Position numbers and translations under genes: made by a program. The notes below the pieces were generated by a model. It was not told where the DNA came from, searched no databases, and saw nothing but the letters and a program-made list of their open reading frames with translations. Below are positions 35,551 to 45,873 of a stretch of DNA of 64,000 bases, piece by piece (positions within the stretch are counted from its first letter, which is position 1; each line of letters opens with the position of its first letter). The stretch is from Zhengitettix transpicula. Taxonomy: Eukaryota > Arthropoda > Insecta > Orthoptera > Tetrigidae. The DNA lies in the NCBI GenBank assembly GCA_037074705.1, contig CM073590.1, positions 236,208,101 to 236,272,100 of the forward strand. The letters are read 5' to 3'.

Positions 35551-36593
35551 AAAAATATCAATTTTTGAATTAAAATAAAATTTTTTCCTTACACGAATCT
35601 AATTAAGTTGTTTTTAATTCGTGTTATTGCTTGAAGATTTTATTAAGACAGAGCAGATTGTTGCAATCGCTTGTCGTTATTAAAGCGATCGAAAATTTCC
35701 TTTCGTCCGATTTTTTGTTTTGTGGTTTTGATTTTAAATTTGTTATCACGTGTCCCAGTGTAAGTTGGTTTTTCAAGCTTCTCCACGCTTTTTTCCCCCC
35801 GTGTACAATTTGAATAGAGCGTCAGAGCCTATATTTCTTCCTTCCTTCTAGTTTCCAACGATTTTCATCCTTAATTTCTCTATCTTTCTTATATTCATTA
35901 AAATTAAATTAAATTGTCAAGGACTTGGAGCGTCTTGGAAAAGACGAAAACGGCGAGTGAGTGATGAGGGGGGGGGGGGTTGCTGGGGTGTGAGTGACGG
36001 CGGCCGAACTTTTGCTGATAAAATTTATGACCTTCACTTTCCCACATCAGTTTGGCAGTCCAGAGGAGTGGGACAGTAGCTTTTATGCAACCGAGAAAAG
36101 TGGGCGTAAAGTAAAGTATAAAATGTAAAATGTTATTGGGAGGGTTCGATGACGAGTAAATAGAATTAAAAAAATGTCTGAATCATCGTCGCTATGATTA
36201 AAGTTAAAACAGTGAAAATACATCGACATAAATTAAAGAGCAGCGAATAATTGTTAATGAAAGACGAGTATAGTGTTTGTGAATAGAAAGCGTAAAGTGA
36301 ACAGTGAGAAGTCTACCAGACGAGAATAAGATTAACAAAAATCAAAGTGGATTTCCGAAAACGACAAAAGGGTAGACATTTTAATTAATAAATAAATTTT
36401 CGTCATATTGTCACAAACGTTTTGCCATAAACACCGCTCGCAAATTTAACCCTGACGTAAAATGTCGATGTTACATGTTTTAAATAGTTTTTAGACATTT
36501 GGAAAATTTACGTATTTCCTTTTAAATGAATTTATTTTAGTTAAAATATTTTTATATTACAAAAAAAAAATCTGATAATACATCACTATTTGT
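35551..36593. other. No gene seen
   Basis: Contains a G-run of about 13 (35,967-35,980) in a GTGAGTGATGAGG...GTGTGAGTGACGG context and AT-rich flanks. No coding frame recognised. Confidence 0.45.
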
Positions 36594-36611
36594 TTCTCTC
36601 TCTCTCTCTCT

Positions 36612-36665
<54 letters not shown>

Positions 36666-36683
36666 GTATGTATGTATGTATGT
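36594..36683. repeat. Compound microsatellite (CT)n(TA)n(TATG)n
   Basis: Long CT run, then TA, then ATGT repeats leading directly into a Helitron-like element. Microsatellites next to Helitron 5' ends are common. Confidence 0.92.
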
Positions 36684-37370
36684 TCCGCATACAATTCTAC
36701 ACCATTGGAGAAAATTTCACCAAATTTCGTACACAAGATCTTTAGGAACAGGAAACAAATACTGTTGGGGTGAGACACGTCTACCACCCTTAGGACCGGA
36801 GGTGGAAATATTCAAACATATTAAAACGGTCGATATTTGTTCGGATAAATATTTTTAGGGGTTAACGAGATTGACAGTGTTTCTACTGATGTCATCTGAG
36901 TATAATTTCAACCCTTTGAAACATAAGAAAGTAGCACCCTCAGGAAAAACTAAATAACGCGAATAAAACCGAAATTGAAGTCAAATCCAGAGTTATTGAT
37001 GTCGCTGAGTTTAATTGGACTGGGCTGGAAATTTTTAAACATGAAATCACGGCCGATATTTGCGTTGAATAAATATAATGTCAGTAAAATTGATAGTACT
37101 TATACTGATGTTGTTCGTGTATAATTTCAAGCTCCTTACACCATTAGAAAGGAGCATTCATAGGGACAGGGGAGGAGGGACGTTACAATGAAATAGTGTG
37201 AAAACAGCAGATATTCGAATCAAATCGGGTTTATGTATGTCACTGAGTTTATTTATGGTAATCTGGGCATAAAGCGTTAGGGTGGGCGGTGATGAGAGGT
37301 GTTGGGCGGTGGTAGAAATTTTTAGACATGCTTAAAGGCCGGTTTTTCGCTGTAAATAAATGTTCAATTC
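36662..37370 (+). mobile_element. Helitron-like element with internal tandem repeat
   Basis: The leader TATGTTCCGCATACAATTC, then CACCATTGGAGAAAATTTC and CCAAATTTCGTACAC matches the copy at 32.6 kb. The interior is tandemly duplicated: TTCAAACATATTAAAACGG (36811), TTTAAACATGAAATCACGG (about 37034) and TTTAGACATGCTTAAAGG (about 37319), with matching TGATGTC/TTGTTC...GTATAATTTCAA and GTCACTGAGTTTA blocks in each unit. The 3' end is not clear. Confidence 0.65.
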
Positions 37371-38553
37371 ATAATATTTCTATAAGTTAGGAGAATCACT
37401 TAAGACACTCATTTCTCATCCCTGGACAGCAGTTCACTTATAAAGATATTTGACCATAGAGATGAGAATATAAGGTAAACACGAAAACCAATTTTTTTTG
37501 CAGGTGATTGCAGATATTCACGAGGAGGAATCAGGATATTTGGAGATATGACTGGAAAAACATTTAAAATAACTTAATATCAATAATACAGAGTCCAGAT
37601 CGATAATAGAGATCGCAGCTACGCTGTCACATGTCAGCAACCTTGACGACGCACGCTTAATTAACACATTCGAAGGATTACGTCGGTCAAACTAATTTAT
37701 CGTCGCATTATGACGTTCTACGTAAAAGTGTATTGATTTTAGTTGTGTTTCAAATAATTTTATTAATATACCACAATGTTCTCGGACACTGATAACCTTC
37801 AAACCTGATCGAATTGGTGTAAATTTATTTCTCATTTGATGCAATTAAGCTTAAAATAACAAATAATTAACGTTTACATTATATTTTGTTAACAATATTT
37901 TTCTTAAATATTATTATTATTATTGTCATTTTCTTTTATATTTCAAGTTGTGAAGCATTTCCGAAGATACCCGAAGATCAACGAAGCACAACGAACACAC
38001 AACGTCCGCGTCTTTGATAAGAGTCGGTTTTAGTGGATTTTTATCCAGATTTATTTCATTTTTCCGAATAAATTAAACAAATTTATAATGTTGTTAGCCC
38101 TGGATTTTTGTTTTGTTGCCGGTCGTTTTGGAAGTTAAATGTGAATATGAACATTACGAAAATTCAGTGCGGAACAAAGCTTGTTAATTGAACAAAGGTA
38201 ATACGCGTGTTTAATTGCCTGCGATGAATTAACTGCTTTATATTTGTCCAGGTTTATGAAATGATTCAATTATGGTGTTTAATTAAGATACTCGTATATT
38301 TTATTTTAATGTGAATTTCCTTTATTTATTTAATTTTTTTCTGCAGCATTGAAGTTTAAATGTCACCGCTGTGTTTGATCTTAACAGTGTTGAAATAAAA
38401 AGTCTCTCCAGATTCCACGATGCGTAGTCGCGTAATATTAATTTTCAATTCTGATATAATTTTCGTGCAGTTCCCCGCGATGTATTTAATTAAATAAAAA
38501 TTAAAGACATTTTTCAGAGAAAATTTCTCGATGAAAGCAACGTTTCGAACCAT
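37371..38553. other. No gene confirmed
   Basis: Two acceptor-like sites are visible: a T-run then TTTGCAG|GTGATTG near 37,503, and TTATTTAATTTTTTTCTGCAG|C at 38,346. Neither is followed by a long open frame. Confidence 0.4.
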
Positions 38554-38745
38554 TTGTTTGACTTCAGGAACATTTTTTATTACAGAAATACTGACAACGC
38601 GCCTGATAACATTTCGTCTAATAATGTCACGAACGAAACTGGAGGTAAATTAATTCTAGAACCCGAGTCTTCTTCCCTAGATGGAATATATAACAACGGC
38701 CATAGCAAGAGCAATGAGACAGTAGCGCCCTCGGCCATCCACTAA
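38554..38745 (+). CDS. Candidate 3'-terminal coding exon, unknown protein
   Basis: I do not recognise the protein. The open frame runs 63 codons to TAA at 38743-38745. An acceptor-like TTTTTTATTACAG ends at 38585, and CTTCAG ends at about 38567; both leave the frame open. About half of the third codon positions after 38585 are G or C, high for this AT-rich window. The predicted residues are hydrophilic and Asn/Ser-rich, with four N-glycosylation-type sequons (NIS, NVT and NET twice), as in an extracellular or disordered tail. A possible donor GGAG|GTAAAT lies inside at 38642. No neighbouring exon was identified, so a chance frame remains possible. Confidence 0.3.
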   Translation: MFDFRNIFYYRNTDNAPDNISSNNVTNETGGKLILEPESSSLDGIYNNGHSKSNETVAPSAIH

Positions 38746-39370
38746 TTAACTAGTGACGCATAATGTTAATTATGAATTCGTATAATTATTTAGTAATGTT
38801 GTCCACGTTTCAAAGCAGGGTACACAGGCCACCGAATCCATCCTCCAGTTAATATGTAATAATATCAACTCTGATAAGGCTTTGAGGAAACCAAAGTTTA
38901 ATAGAGAAGTGCGTCACGGAAGGCGGCTGAAAAAGGACGATTTTCAGAAAAATGGAAAATATCACCAATGGTTTGAACTAAATAGACTTAAAACAATAAA
39001 TATATAAACAGAGGAACATTTATTTGAACAACTTATTTAATTGTATACAAAGTAACAGGAAAATTAAATGCGTTACCAACCACGACTGACTACGAAAAAA
39101 GAATAAGAAAAAATAATTTAATTAAAAACACAAATTCAGATATTGAGAAAAGGATTTTAAAAATTGAGTAGGGGTAAACAAACGATTAGCGTGAATATAT
39201 TAACACTATTGGTTCAGGTGTCAACGTTTCAGTGTTACGTTAAGTTTTGATTCCTGGAAGAACTGAGGACACTGTGGAAGATTAAAATGCTACAAAGGTA
39301 CCGAGGAAAAATGGGGAAAATAATTTGTCTTAGTATAATGTCATTATGAACTTCATGTCTCGTATTTGTA
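38746..39370. other. No gene seen
   Basis: An AATAAA lies near 38,995, which could serve as a poly(A) signal for the candidate exon upstream but is common by chance here. Confidence 0.35.
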
Positions 39371-39676
39371 GTGGATACCTATGGGAAGGGCAGGGGGCAG
39401 TTTAATTGGTTTCAAACAGCTCAAGACTTTGCTAAGTTCGGGGCAACGTTTTTGCGTCGCAAGTTGGTCCTTAATTGCTCTCCACAGCTCACTAATGTGG
39501 CCAAAGTATTAAATTTCTGGCAGCGGACCTCCATATCGCTCTCCTGCGACTGCTGGCGGAGTTACGAGAATCAATTATCAGATAAACGACGTCCGCCATT
39601 ATTTACCAGCACCACCATCACCACCACCACCACCTCCCTAAAAAAAAACGACATTTCCGCGACGAGCGAGATGTAA
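39371..39676 (+). CDS. Unrecognised 101-codon frame
   Basis: The frame is less AT-rich than its surroundings and ends at TAA. Its C-terminal third is partly a CAC/ACC triplet repeat giving poly-Thr. It matches no family I recognise, and its nominal start (GTGGATACC) is not an ATG. Without splice support or homology I give it little weight. It is recorded because it is one of the longer non-repeat frames in the window. Confidence 0.15.
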   Translation: MDTYGKGRGQFNWFQTAQDFAKFGATFLRRKLVLNCSPQLTNVAKVLNFWQRTSISLSCDCWRSYENQLSDKRRPPLFTSTTITTTTTSLKKNDISATSEM

Positions 39677-39975
39677 ATAGGTAATTCGAATGTCACGCAG
39701 CGTATGGAATTTTATGGCCAATCTGGACAGGTACGGTACTAAAAAAAATATATTGTTCGTTGAAAGCATCCGACAGCAATTGAAAAACGAAAAAATCGGT
39801 TGGCAGTGGGCTTTAGCTTGCAGGAAGCGACTACGATCGTTGCAACATTTAGTCACTTAACGCTCACAGTCAAATCGTGAGACTTTGCTTTATTAATTAG
39901 TTTGAAACCGTGCTCCAAATTATTATTAATGCGAAACATACACTAAAACAGTATGAAATAGATTAGGAACTTTTC

Positions 39976-40541
39976 GAGGTACCTTCTTGTCTCTTCGTGT
40001 TTGAACTAAGGTTACGTCAAACCGAGGCTCCACGGCCTGTTATAAGAGGGGTACGTTAAGGGGTCACAGACCTTGGGAATACTGTAAAAGTTGTTTCACT
40101 GTTTATATTGTAACAATCGGCCATCTGCCTCCTAAAATGGTCGAGGCACGGATAAGAGAGTGCTGCGTCCCCACAGAAATTCCCTCTCCCGGTCATCGGA
40201 AGGGATATTCTCTCGCAGGTAGAACCTTGTAGGAGAGAAACGGAGGGGCTAACTTTGGGGATCTGCGGCCCCACAGCAAACTCTTCTCCCGCTATCGGAA
40301 GGGCGTGGGACAAGTAATCAATGCCCGACCTACCCGATGCAGGTTTTTCTAAGGTTTTACCTGCATTTCTATAGGCGAATGCCGGGTAGGGTCCTTAAAA
40401 TATAGCCTGGGGGCCCTAGTTAACCCTTGGCTACCTTCCTCTACCCTTCCGCATCCCCCCTTTCAAATCCCTTCCTATTCTATTAAAGGGGAGTTGCCAA
40501 CTGTGGATTACCCTCATGTAGCTTGTTGCCCTAAAAAAAAA
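39976..40541 (+). repeat. Chimeric PSR copy
   Basis: Two PSR pieces are fused. The first runs from the internal CTCTTCGTGTTTGAAC segment to CGGTCATCGGAAGGG (about 40,204). The second begins again in the head (GATATTCTCTCGCAGG), then jumps from TTTGGGGAT straight to CTGCGGCCCCACAGC, skipping about 260 bases of the body. It continues normally to TTGCCCT plus an A-run. Confidence 0.9.
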
Positions 40542-41005
40542 GTCTGCCTTTTCCTCTCCGTTTCTTAACTAAGGTTCCCACAAGCCAAGGCACCTCGGCT
40601 TGTTCTGAGAGGTGTATGTTCCGGTGTCAAAGACCTTGGGCATACGGTAAGAGTTGTCCGCTATTCCCATTGGAATAGTCGGCCAGCTGCCTCCTAAACT
40701 GGTCGAGGTACGGAGAAGGGAATGCTGTGACCCCACAGCAAACTCCTCTCCCGCTACCGGAAGGGCGTGGGACAAGTTCCAAATGCCCGACCTACCTGAT
40801 AAAGGTTTTTCTAGGGTTTTCCCTGCATTACTTTTAGGGGAATGCCGGGTAGGATCCTTAAACAATAGCCCGGGAGCCCTAGTTAACCCTTAACTAAGTT
40901 CCTCTACCCTTTCGCATCCCCCCTTTCAAATCCCTTCCTATGCTATTAAAGGGGAGTTGCCACCATGTGGATTACCCTCATGTAGCCTGTTAACCTAAAA
41001 AAAAA
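40542..41005 (+). repeat. PSR copy, 5'-truncated, head-to-tail with the previous one
   Basis: It starts immediately after the preceding A-tail at GTCTGCCTTTTCCTCTCC and ends TTAACCT plus an A-run. It shows the CTATTCC (40661-40667)/GGAATAG (40672-40678) hairpin intact. Confidence 0.93.
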
Positions 41006-42371
41006 TTATTTTAACCCAAACGGTAATACGGTCCTAATTTACAAAATAAATACTGGTGCTACTTTCCAAAGAATACCTCCGTGAGCTACAGAGGCGCTAC
41101 ACCACACAAAGATAGCAAGTCGTGATTGCAGTAAGTAATTAACACACAGTTAAATACTCTCTTTGATCTGAACTTCGATTGAAAGCATTTGTTCTGTTCG
41201 TCAACAAAAAATATTGTGGTAAATTTTTTCGCTGTCGTATTTTGAACAAAAAAAGGAAGAACAGTGATGAAGAGGTGAAGGAAGGGGGAAAAGAATGTAA
41301 TTAAAAGTGAAAGCAGTAATTTATTTCCCTTTAAATGATTTTTCCTCCTTTTTCTTCTACCCAATAATCAGACGGTTCAAGGCCCGAAAAAGTTATCGGA
41401 ATATTAAATTAATCACTGTTATTAAATTTCAAATTAAAACGTCAAAACAAAAATATTGGAAAGATTTCCATTCTCTTTTAGGATTTTGATTTTTGTATTA
41501 TAAATTGTCTGATTAAGAATGACTTTTTCTATATAGCAACGGATATAACTATTAGATGAGTAATTATAATATTTTTCTATTGTCTTGTTTACGAATCAAT
41601 TTAATTTTTGTTAGCTTAACAAGCATTTTACGTGACGTAATTGGCAGCCGTGACAGTTGAGTCACGTTCAGTACCTGCCAGCTTCAATGTAACTCGGATG
41701 TAAAATTTCGGCTGCAGATGAAAGTTCTGGTTCCGAAGTTTGTTGAGAGATTTGGTAAAGAATATTTACGGAGTTTCCAATTTTGTATTACGGAGGAAAT
41801 TATGGGAAAATGGAAGAAGGAATCCTACGTTTCGAATATTATAAAAGTCTGTTCGGCTTAGTGTGGAAAATACACACAAGTTCGAACAATCCTTAACGAA
41901 ATTAACCCTATTAAATTGAGGTTAATTCAGAGAGTAGGCTATCCGGACATTCGCGTCTGACTGCATACTTGTGAAGGTGAGAACAAAGCACTGTGCGAAA
42001 AGAAAGAAACGTGGTGGCTTCACATAGAAACAAATATATATTGTAATAATTAAAAGGCAATTAATAATTAAAAACATTGTGGACTTGAATTGTTATCGGC
42101 AAACACACAAATCACACACAAGAATGGACAAGAATAACAGGTATAAAAGCATTGTTGGACTGGTGGCGCGTTAAGAGAACGTATGGAGGGAGTTGGCGAT
42201 CAAGAACGGCAGAAAGCGGTTGCAATAGAAATAGACGAGACGTTTTAAAAAACTAAAGTTGTTAAGTAGAGGCAGAGTACAGCCTTCACCCAGATAGTGC
42301 TGCAGAAAGATTTCTGAGTGTTCCCGTTTACGCCAAATAATTTTAGAAAGTATACGTGGAGGAATTTTCAA
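41006..42371. other. No gene seen
   Basis: Mixed AT-rich sequence. Frames at 41086-41364 (minus) and 41307-41489 (plus) are unrecognised. Confidence 0.45.
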
Positions 42372-42862
42372 TTTTTTTTTGGGTGTACACAGGCTATGTA
42401 TAGGGTAATCCACATAGTGGCAACTCCCCTCTTATAGCATAGGAAAGGCATTTGAAAGGGGGGATGAGGAAGGGTACAGCAAGGTAGCCAAGGGTTAACT
42501 AGGGCCCCCGGACTATAATTTAAGGATCATACCTGGCATTCGCCTAAAAGTAATGCAGTGAAAACCCTAGAAAAACCTGCATCAGGTAGGTCGGGCATTG
42601 GGTACTTGTCCCACGCCCTTCCGATAGCGGGAGAGGAGTTTTCTGAAGGGACGCAGCATTCCCTTCTCCGTGCCTCGACCAGTTTAGGAGGCAGCATTCC
42701 AATGGGAATAGCGGACAACTCTTACCGTATGCCCAAGGTCTGTGACCCCGGAACACCTCTCAGAACAGGCCGAGGTGCCTCGGCTTGTGGGAACCTTAGT
42801 TCAAAAACGGAGAGGAAAAGGCGTACCCAAAGGTAGCCCCTTCGTATCTCTCCTAAAAGGTT
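42372..42862 (-). repeat. PSR copy, mosaic subfamily
   Basis: The complement of its 3' end (GGGTGTACACAGGCTATG) belongs to the TCTACACC-ending subfamily, while the body (for example GCCGAGGTGCCTCGGC) follows the TTGCCCTA-ending one. Small deletions remove about 14 bases at CAGC|ATTCC and a few at GGAACACC. The 5' end lies at CTCCTAAAAGGTT. Confidence 0.92.
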
Positions 42863-43395
42863 AGTATAATTGCAGAATAAGTCAACTTCAAGATATAGCC
42901 AACACTTGCTAATACAACAGTGAAGTGTAAAGAATGTCCTGTTTTTTTTAGAAAATTGAGTGTATGTAAGTGATGCTAAAAAGAGTTAAATTGCCCTGGT
43001 ACCAGAAAAGACTGTAAGTCATACCTCAATTAAATTATTATTGTGAACGTTGGATTAAACATAAAATCGTCAGATATCGATTCTTTTTTTTTGAATATTG
43101 TAAATATTAATTTGTAATTAATTCATAAAATTGTAATCGACACAGAAATTTGATTGTTTAAAAAGGATTAATACCTTTATTTATTTAAAGGTCCAGATAA
43201 TGGCCCTGAGATTAAAAGTAACAGTTTTATTTGTACGTAATAAATGTTGTAAAAGGTCATCGAATAAATTAATTGTTTGGTCAGTGAAAATAAATTTCTT
43301 ATTTATGATCCTTTCATTTAAAAATTTCCATAATTAAAATTAATGCATTAACGTTGGCATTATTGTTTCGTTTTAAATTGTTTCCTTTTTGAGTA
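42863..43395. other. AT-rich stretch, no gene seen
   Basis: No frame or known repeat until the PBS-like units begin. Confidence 0.5.
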
Positions 43396-43560
43396 TTACA
43401 TTTTGGTTTCACCAACGTGTGACTAACTTTCATATTTAATATTATAATTTGTTTATTAATTTGTATGCATTACATTTTTGGCGTCCTCAACGTGGGACAA
43501 ATTAATTGTTTAATTTTAAATATAGTAATTATTACATTTTGGCGCCCAACGTGGGGCTAA
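43396..43560 (+). repeat. Triple PBS-like repeat (LTR retroelement leader)
   Basis: TTACATTTTGG begins each of three units: ...TTTCACCAACGTGTGAC (43396-43423), ...CGTCCTCAACGTGGGAC (43470-43498) and ...CGCCCAACGTGGGGC (43531-43557), spaced about 75 and 60 bases. TGGCGCCCAACGTGGGGC has the form of a tRNA-primer binding site just after an LTR ending ...ACA. Retroelements normally have one; three graded copies are unusual. A related set lies at 30.03-30.2 kb. Confidence 0.6.
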
Positions 43561-43594
43561 ACCATATTAATTGTTTAATAATAGTTAATTATTA

Positions 43595-43596
<2 letters not shown>

Positions 43597-43629
<33 letters not shown>
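43597..43629. repeat. (TA)n microsatellite
   Basis: TA run between the PBS-like unit and the gag-like frame. Confidence 0.9.
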
Positions 43630-43630
<1 letters not shown>

Positions 43631-43632
<2 letters not shown>

Positions 43633-43957
43633 AATTTCTCAAATCAGTTTTTTTAAGGTCGTAAGACAAACTGGAGTTAACACTCTGAAGGAGAATTATG
43701 ACAATTGGTACTTACAAAAGAATCCGGAATGTGTCATGGAATATTATAAATTAAAATATTTACAAGAACGCTTTGAAAAATCAAGAAAATAAACATTTCT
43801 ACATGCATGTTGCTTGTCAGAAGAATTTATAAAAGGTGTAGTGGGACCTGCTGTAATATTTGGGTTGACCAACGGACAGCAGAAACTGTTTATTATTCAC
43901 ATCACAAGAAAGTCGCCTTCATCTTTACGAGACATAATAATAAATGAAACAGAATAA
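43631..43957 (+). pseudogene. Gag-like retrotransposon relic
   Basis: One reading frame stays open from 43631 to a TAA at 43955-43957 with a single internal TAA at 43790-43792. The N-terminal half includes LKENYDNWYLQKNPECV and a charged Lys/Glu/Arg helix-like stretch. The second half includes LSEEFIKGVVGPAVIF and then SPSSLRDII. The pattern F.KG...P.I...L....P.SLRD is reminiscent of the C-terminal capsid part of Gypsy-type (Metaviridae) Gag. Its position 90 bases after a PBS-like repeat supports this. No protease or RT was found downstream, and I see no LTR on the 3' side. Confidence 0.5.
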
Positions 43958-44398
43958 AACAGTACATGGGTTCATCCCGCTCCAAAATAAATAAAAAGGG
44001 AACATTTCGAGAGCCCGTAAAACCCTCTAATACAAGGCACTTATTCTCTGGTCATGAATTTATTTAATCACCGCGGAAAATAATTACAGCCTATTTCCTG
44101 AAGAAAGTTATGAAGCAGTACTTAGTAACGTTAAACTGCTCTTGACTAATCCTTGGTTATCTTCTTCTTTACGTAGAATAGGTTACGACACTATTTTTGA
44201 TGTCTTTTAACGAAATACTCTATAATTATCCTTTTTTTTAGAACTGCTGTTCAGTTTAGTGTGTTTTCATTTTAATGTTATTTATTGAAAATATTTAATT
44301 AGTATATCTTTCCTTTTCTTGTTTAGTGAATCTGTCAGTTGAAATGTGTAATGCGGTCCTTCATCTTCTGTTAATTCCTCTCGTCAGAGAAAGGAAGA
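43958..44398. other. No gene seen
   Basis: Some sequence at 43,960-44,200 is moderately coding-like but broken in every frame; it could be further retroelement remains. Confidence 0.4.
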
Positions 44399-44909
44399 GC
44401 CTGCGAGAGGATTCTCTCGCAGGCAGAACCTTTTAGGAGAGATACGAAGGGGCTACCTTTGGGTATGCCTTTTCCTCTCCGTTTTTGAACTAAGGTTCCC
44501 GCAAGCCGAGGCACCTCGGCCTGTTCTGAGAGGTGTATGTTCCTTGGTCACAGACCTTGGGCTTACGGTAAGAGTTGTCCGCTATTACCATTGGAATAGT
44601 CGGCCAGCTGCCTCCTATACTGGTCGAGGCAGGGAGAAGGGAAAGCTGCGTCCCCACAGCAAACTCCTCTCCCGATATCGGAAGGGCGTGGGACAAGAAC
44701 CCAATGCCCAACCTACCCGATGCAGGTTTTTCTAGGGTTTTACCTGCATTTCTTTAGGCGAATGTCGGGTAGGATCCTTAAATTATAGCCCGGGGGCCCT
44801 AGTTAACCCTTGGCTACCTTCCTCTACCCTTTAAAATCACTTCCTATGCTATTAAAGGGGAGTTGCCCAATGTGGATCACCCTCATGTAGCCTGTTGCCC
44901 TAAAAAAAA
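44399..44909 (+). repeat. PSR copy, full length
   Basis: It begins GCCTGCGAGAGGATTCTCTCGCAGGC (one head hairpin) and ends GTTGCCC, TA and an A-run. It lacks about 20 bases of the CCGCATCCCCCCTTTC segment near the end. The head is preceded by GAAAGGAAGA, nearly the same bases as precede the copy at 45,343, so the element may extend a little further 5'. Confidence 0.95.
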
Positions 44910-45032
44910 CTCTTCAGAACATCCAAAATTCTAACTCATGCATGGTCTTTCCACTGCTTCTAATTTACCCCGTATTTCAAATTTCTCATTGTACGGTATC
45001 TCTTAAGAATATGTCCTATATAAGATGTTTTT

Positions 45033-45242
45033 GCCCACCTCCTGTGGTGTAGCGGTCAGCGTTACTGCCTCGCATCACAGAGGTCCCGGGGTTCGAATCC
45101 CCGGCGAGGGCGTGGATGTTTGTGTGCGTGTTAGAAGACACTTATCAAATCAGGTACCCGACAAAGCAAAATAATTTCCTTTAATTAGCCGCTAATAACC
45201 TGATCTGGTGATGCGACTGTAAATAAATCGTTATATAAAAAA
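45033..45242 (+). mobile_element. tRNA-derived SINE
   Basis: The head folds roughly as a tRNA and has both internal pol III boxes: A box TGGTGTAGCGG (45045-45055) and B box GGTTCGAATCC (45090-45100), inside a T-arm CGGGG-TTCGAAT-CCCCG. The acceptor stem pairs poorly, as expected of a SINE and not a functional tRNA gene. A tRNA-unrelated body follows, ending GACTGTAAATAAATCG and an A-rich tail. ATGTTT at 45025-45030 and 45244-45249 is a possible short target duplication. Confidence 0.85.
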
Positions 45243-45342
45243 CATGTTTACCTTTTTTTTTAACGTTTCCCAATAATTTTGTCTCGCAGTTCTCTTAGTA
45301 CTCCAGCATTTATTTTTCTATCCGACTGCTTTAAGAAAGGAA

Positions 45343-45873
45343 GCCTGCGAGAGGTTTTCTCGCAGGTGAACCTTCCCAGAGAGCTCTGGCGGGGGCTACC
45401 TTTGGGGATGCTCTCACATCTCTCTGGTTTTTTTGAACTAAGGTTCCCATATTCCGAGGCACCTCGGTCTGTTTTGAGAGGTGTATGTTCCGGGGTCGCA
45501 GACCTTGGGCATACGGCAAGAGTTGTCCGCTATTCCTATTGGAATAGTCGGCCAGCTGCCTCCTAAACTGGCCAAGGCATGGCGAGGGGTAAGCTGCGTC
45601 CCCACAGCAAACCCCTCTCCCGTCATCGGAAGGGCGTGGGACAAGTACCAAATGCCCGACCTACCCCATGCAGGTTTTTCTAAGGTTTACCCTGCATTTC
45701 TTTAGGCGAATGCCGGGTAGGATCCTTAAAATATAGCCCGGGGGCCCTAGTTAACCCTTGGCTACCTTCCTCTACCCTTCCGCATCCCCCCTTTCAAATC
45801 CCTTCCTATGCTATTAAAGGGGAGTTGCCCAATGTGGATCACCCTCATGTAGCCTGTTGCCCTAAAAAAAAAA
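45343..45873 (+). repeat. PSR copy, full length
   Basis: It begins GCCTGCGAGAGGTTTTCTCGCAGG and then TTCCCAGAGAGCTCTGGCGG. The front half follows the subfamily of the copy at 16.6 kb, and the back half ends TTGCCC, TA and an A-run like the other subfamily, so it is a mosaic. Overlapping frames of up to 106 codons on both strands are repeat-internal. Confidence 0.95.

Noticed and set aside
45033..45110. Functional tRNA gene
   Set aside because: The internal boxes are good but the acceptor stem mispairs and a SINE body with an A-rich tail follows.
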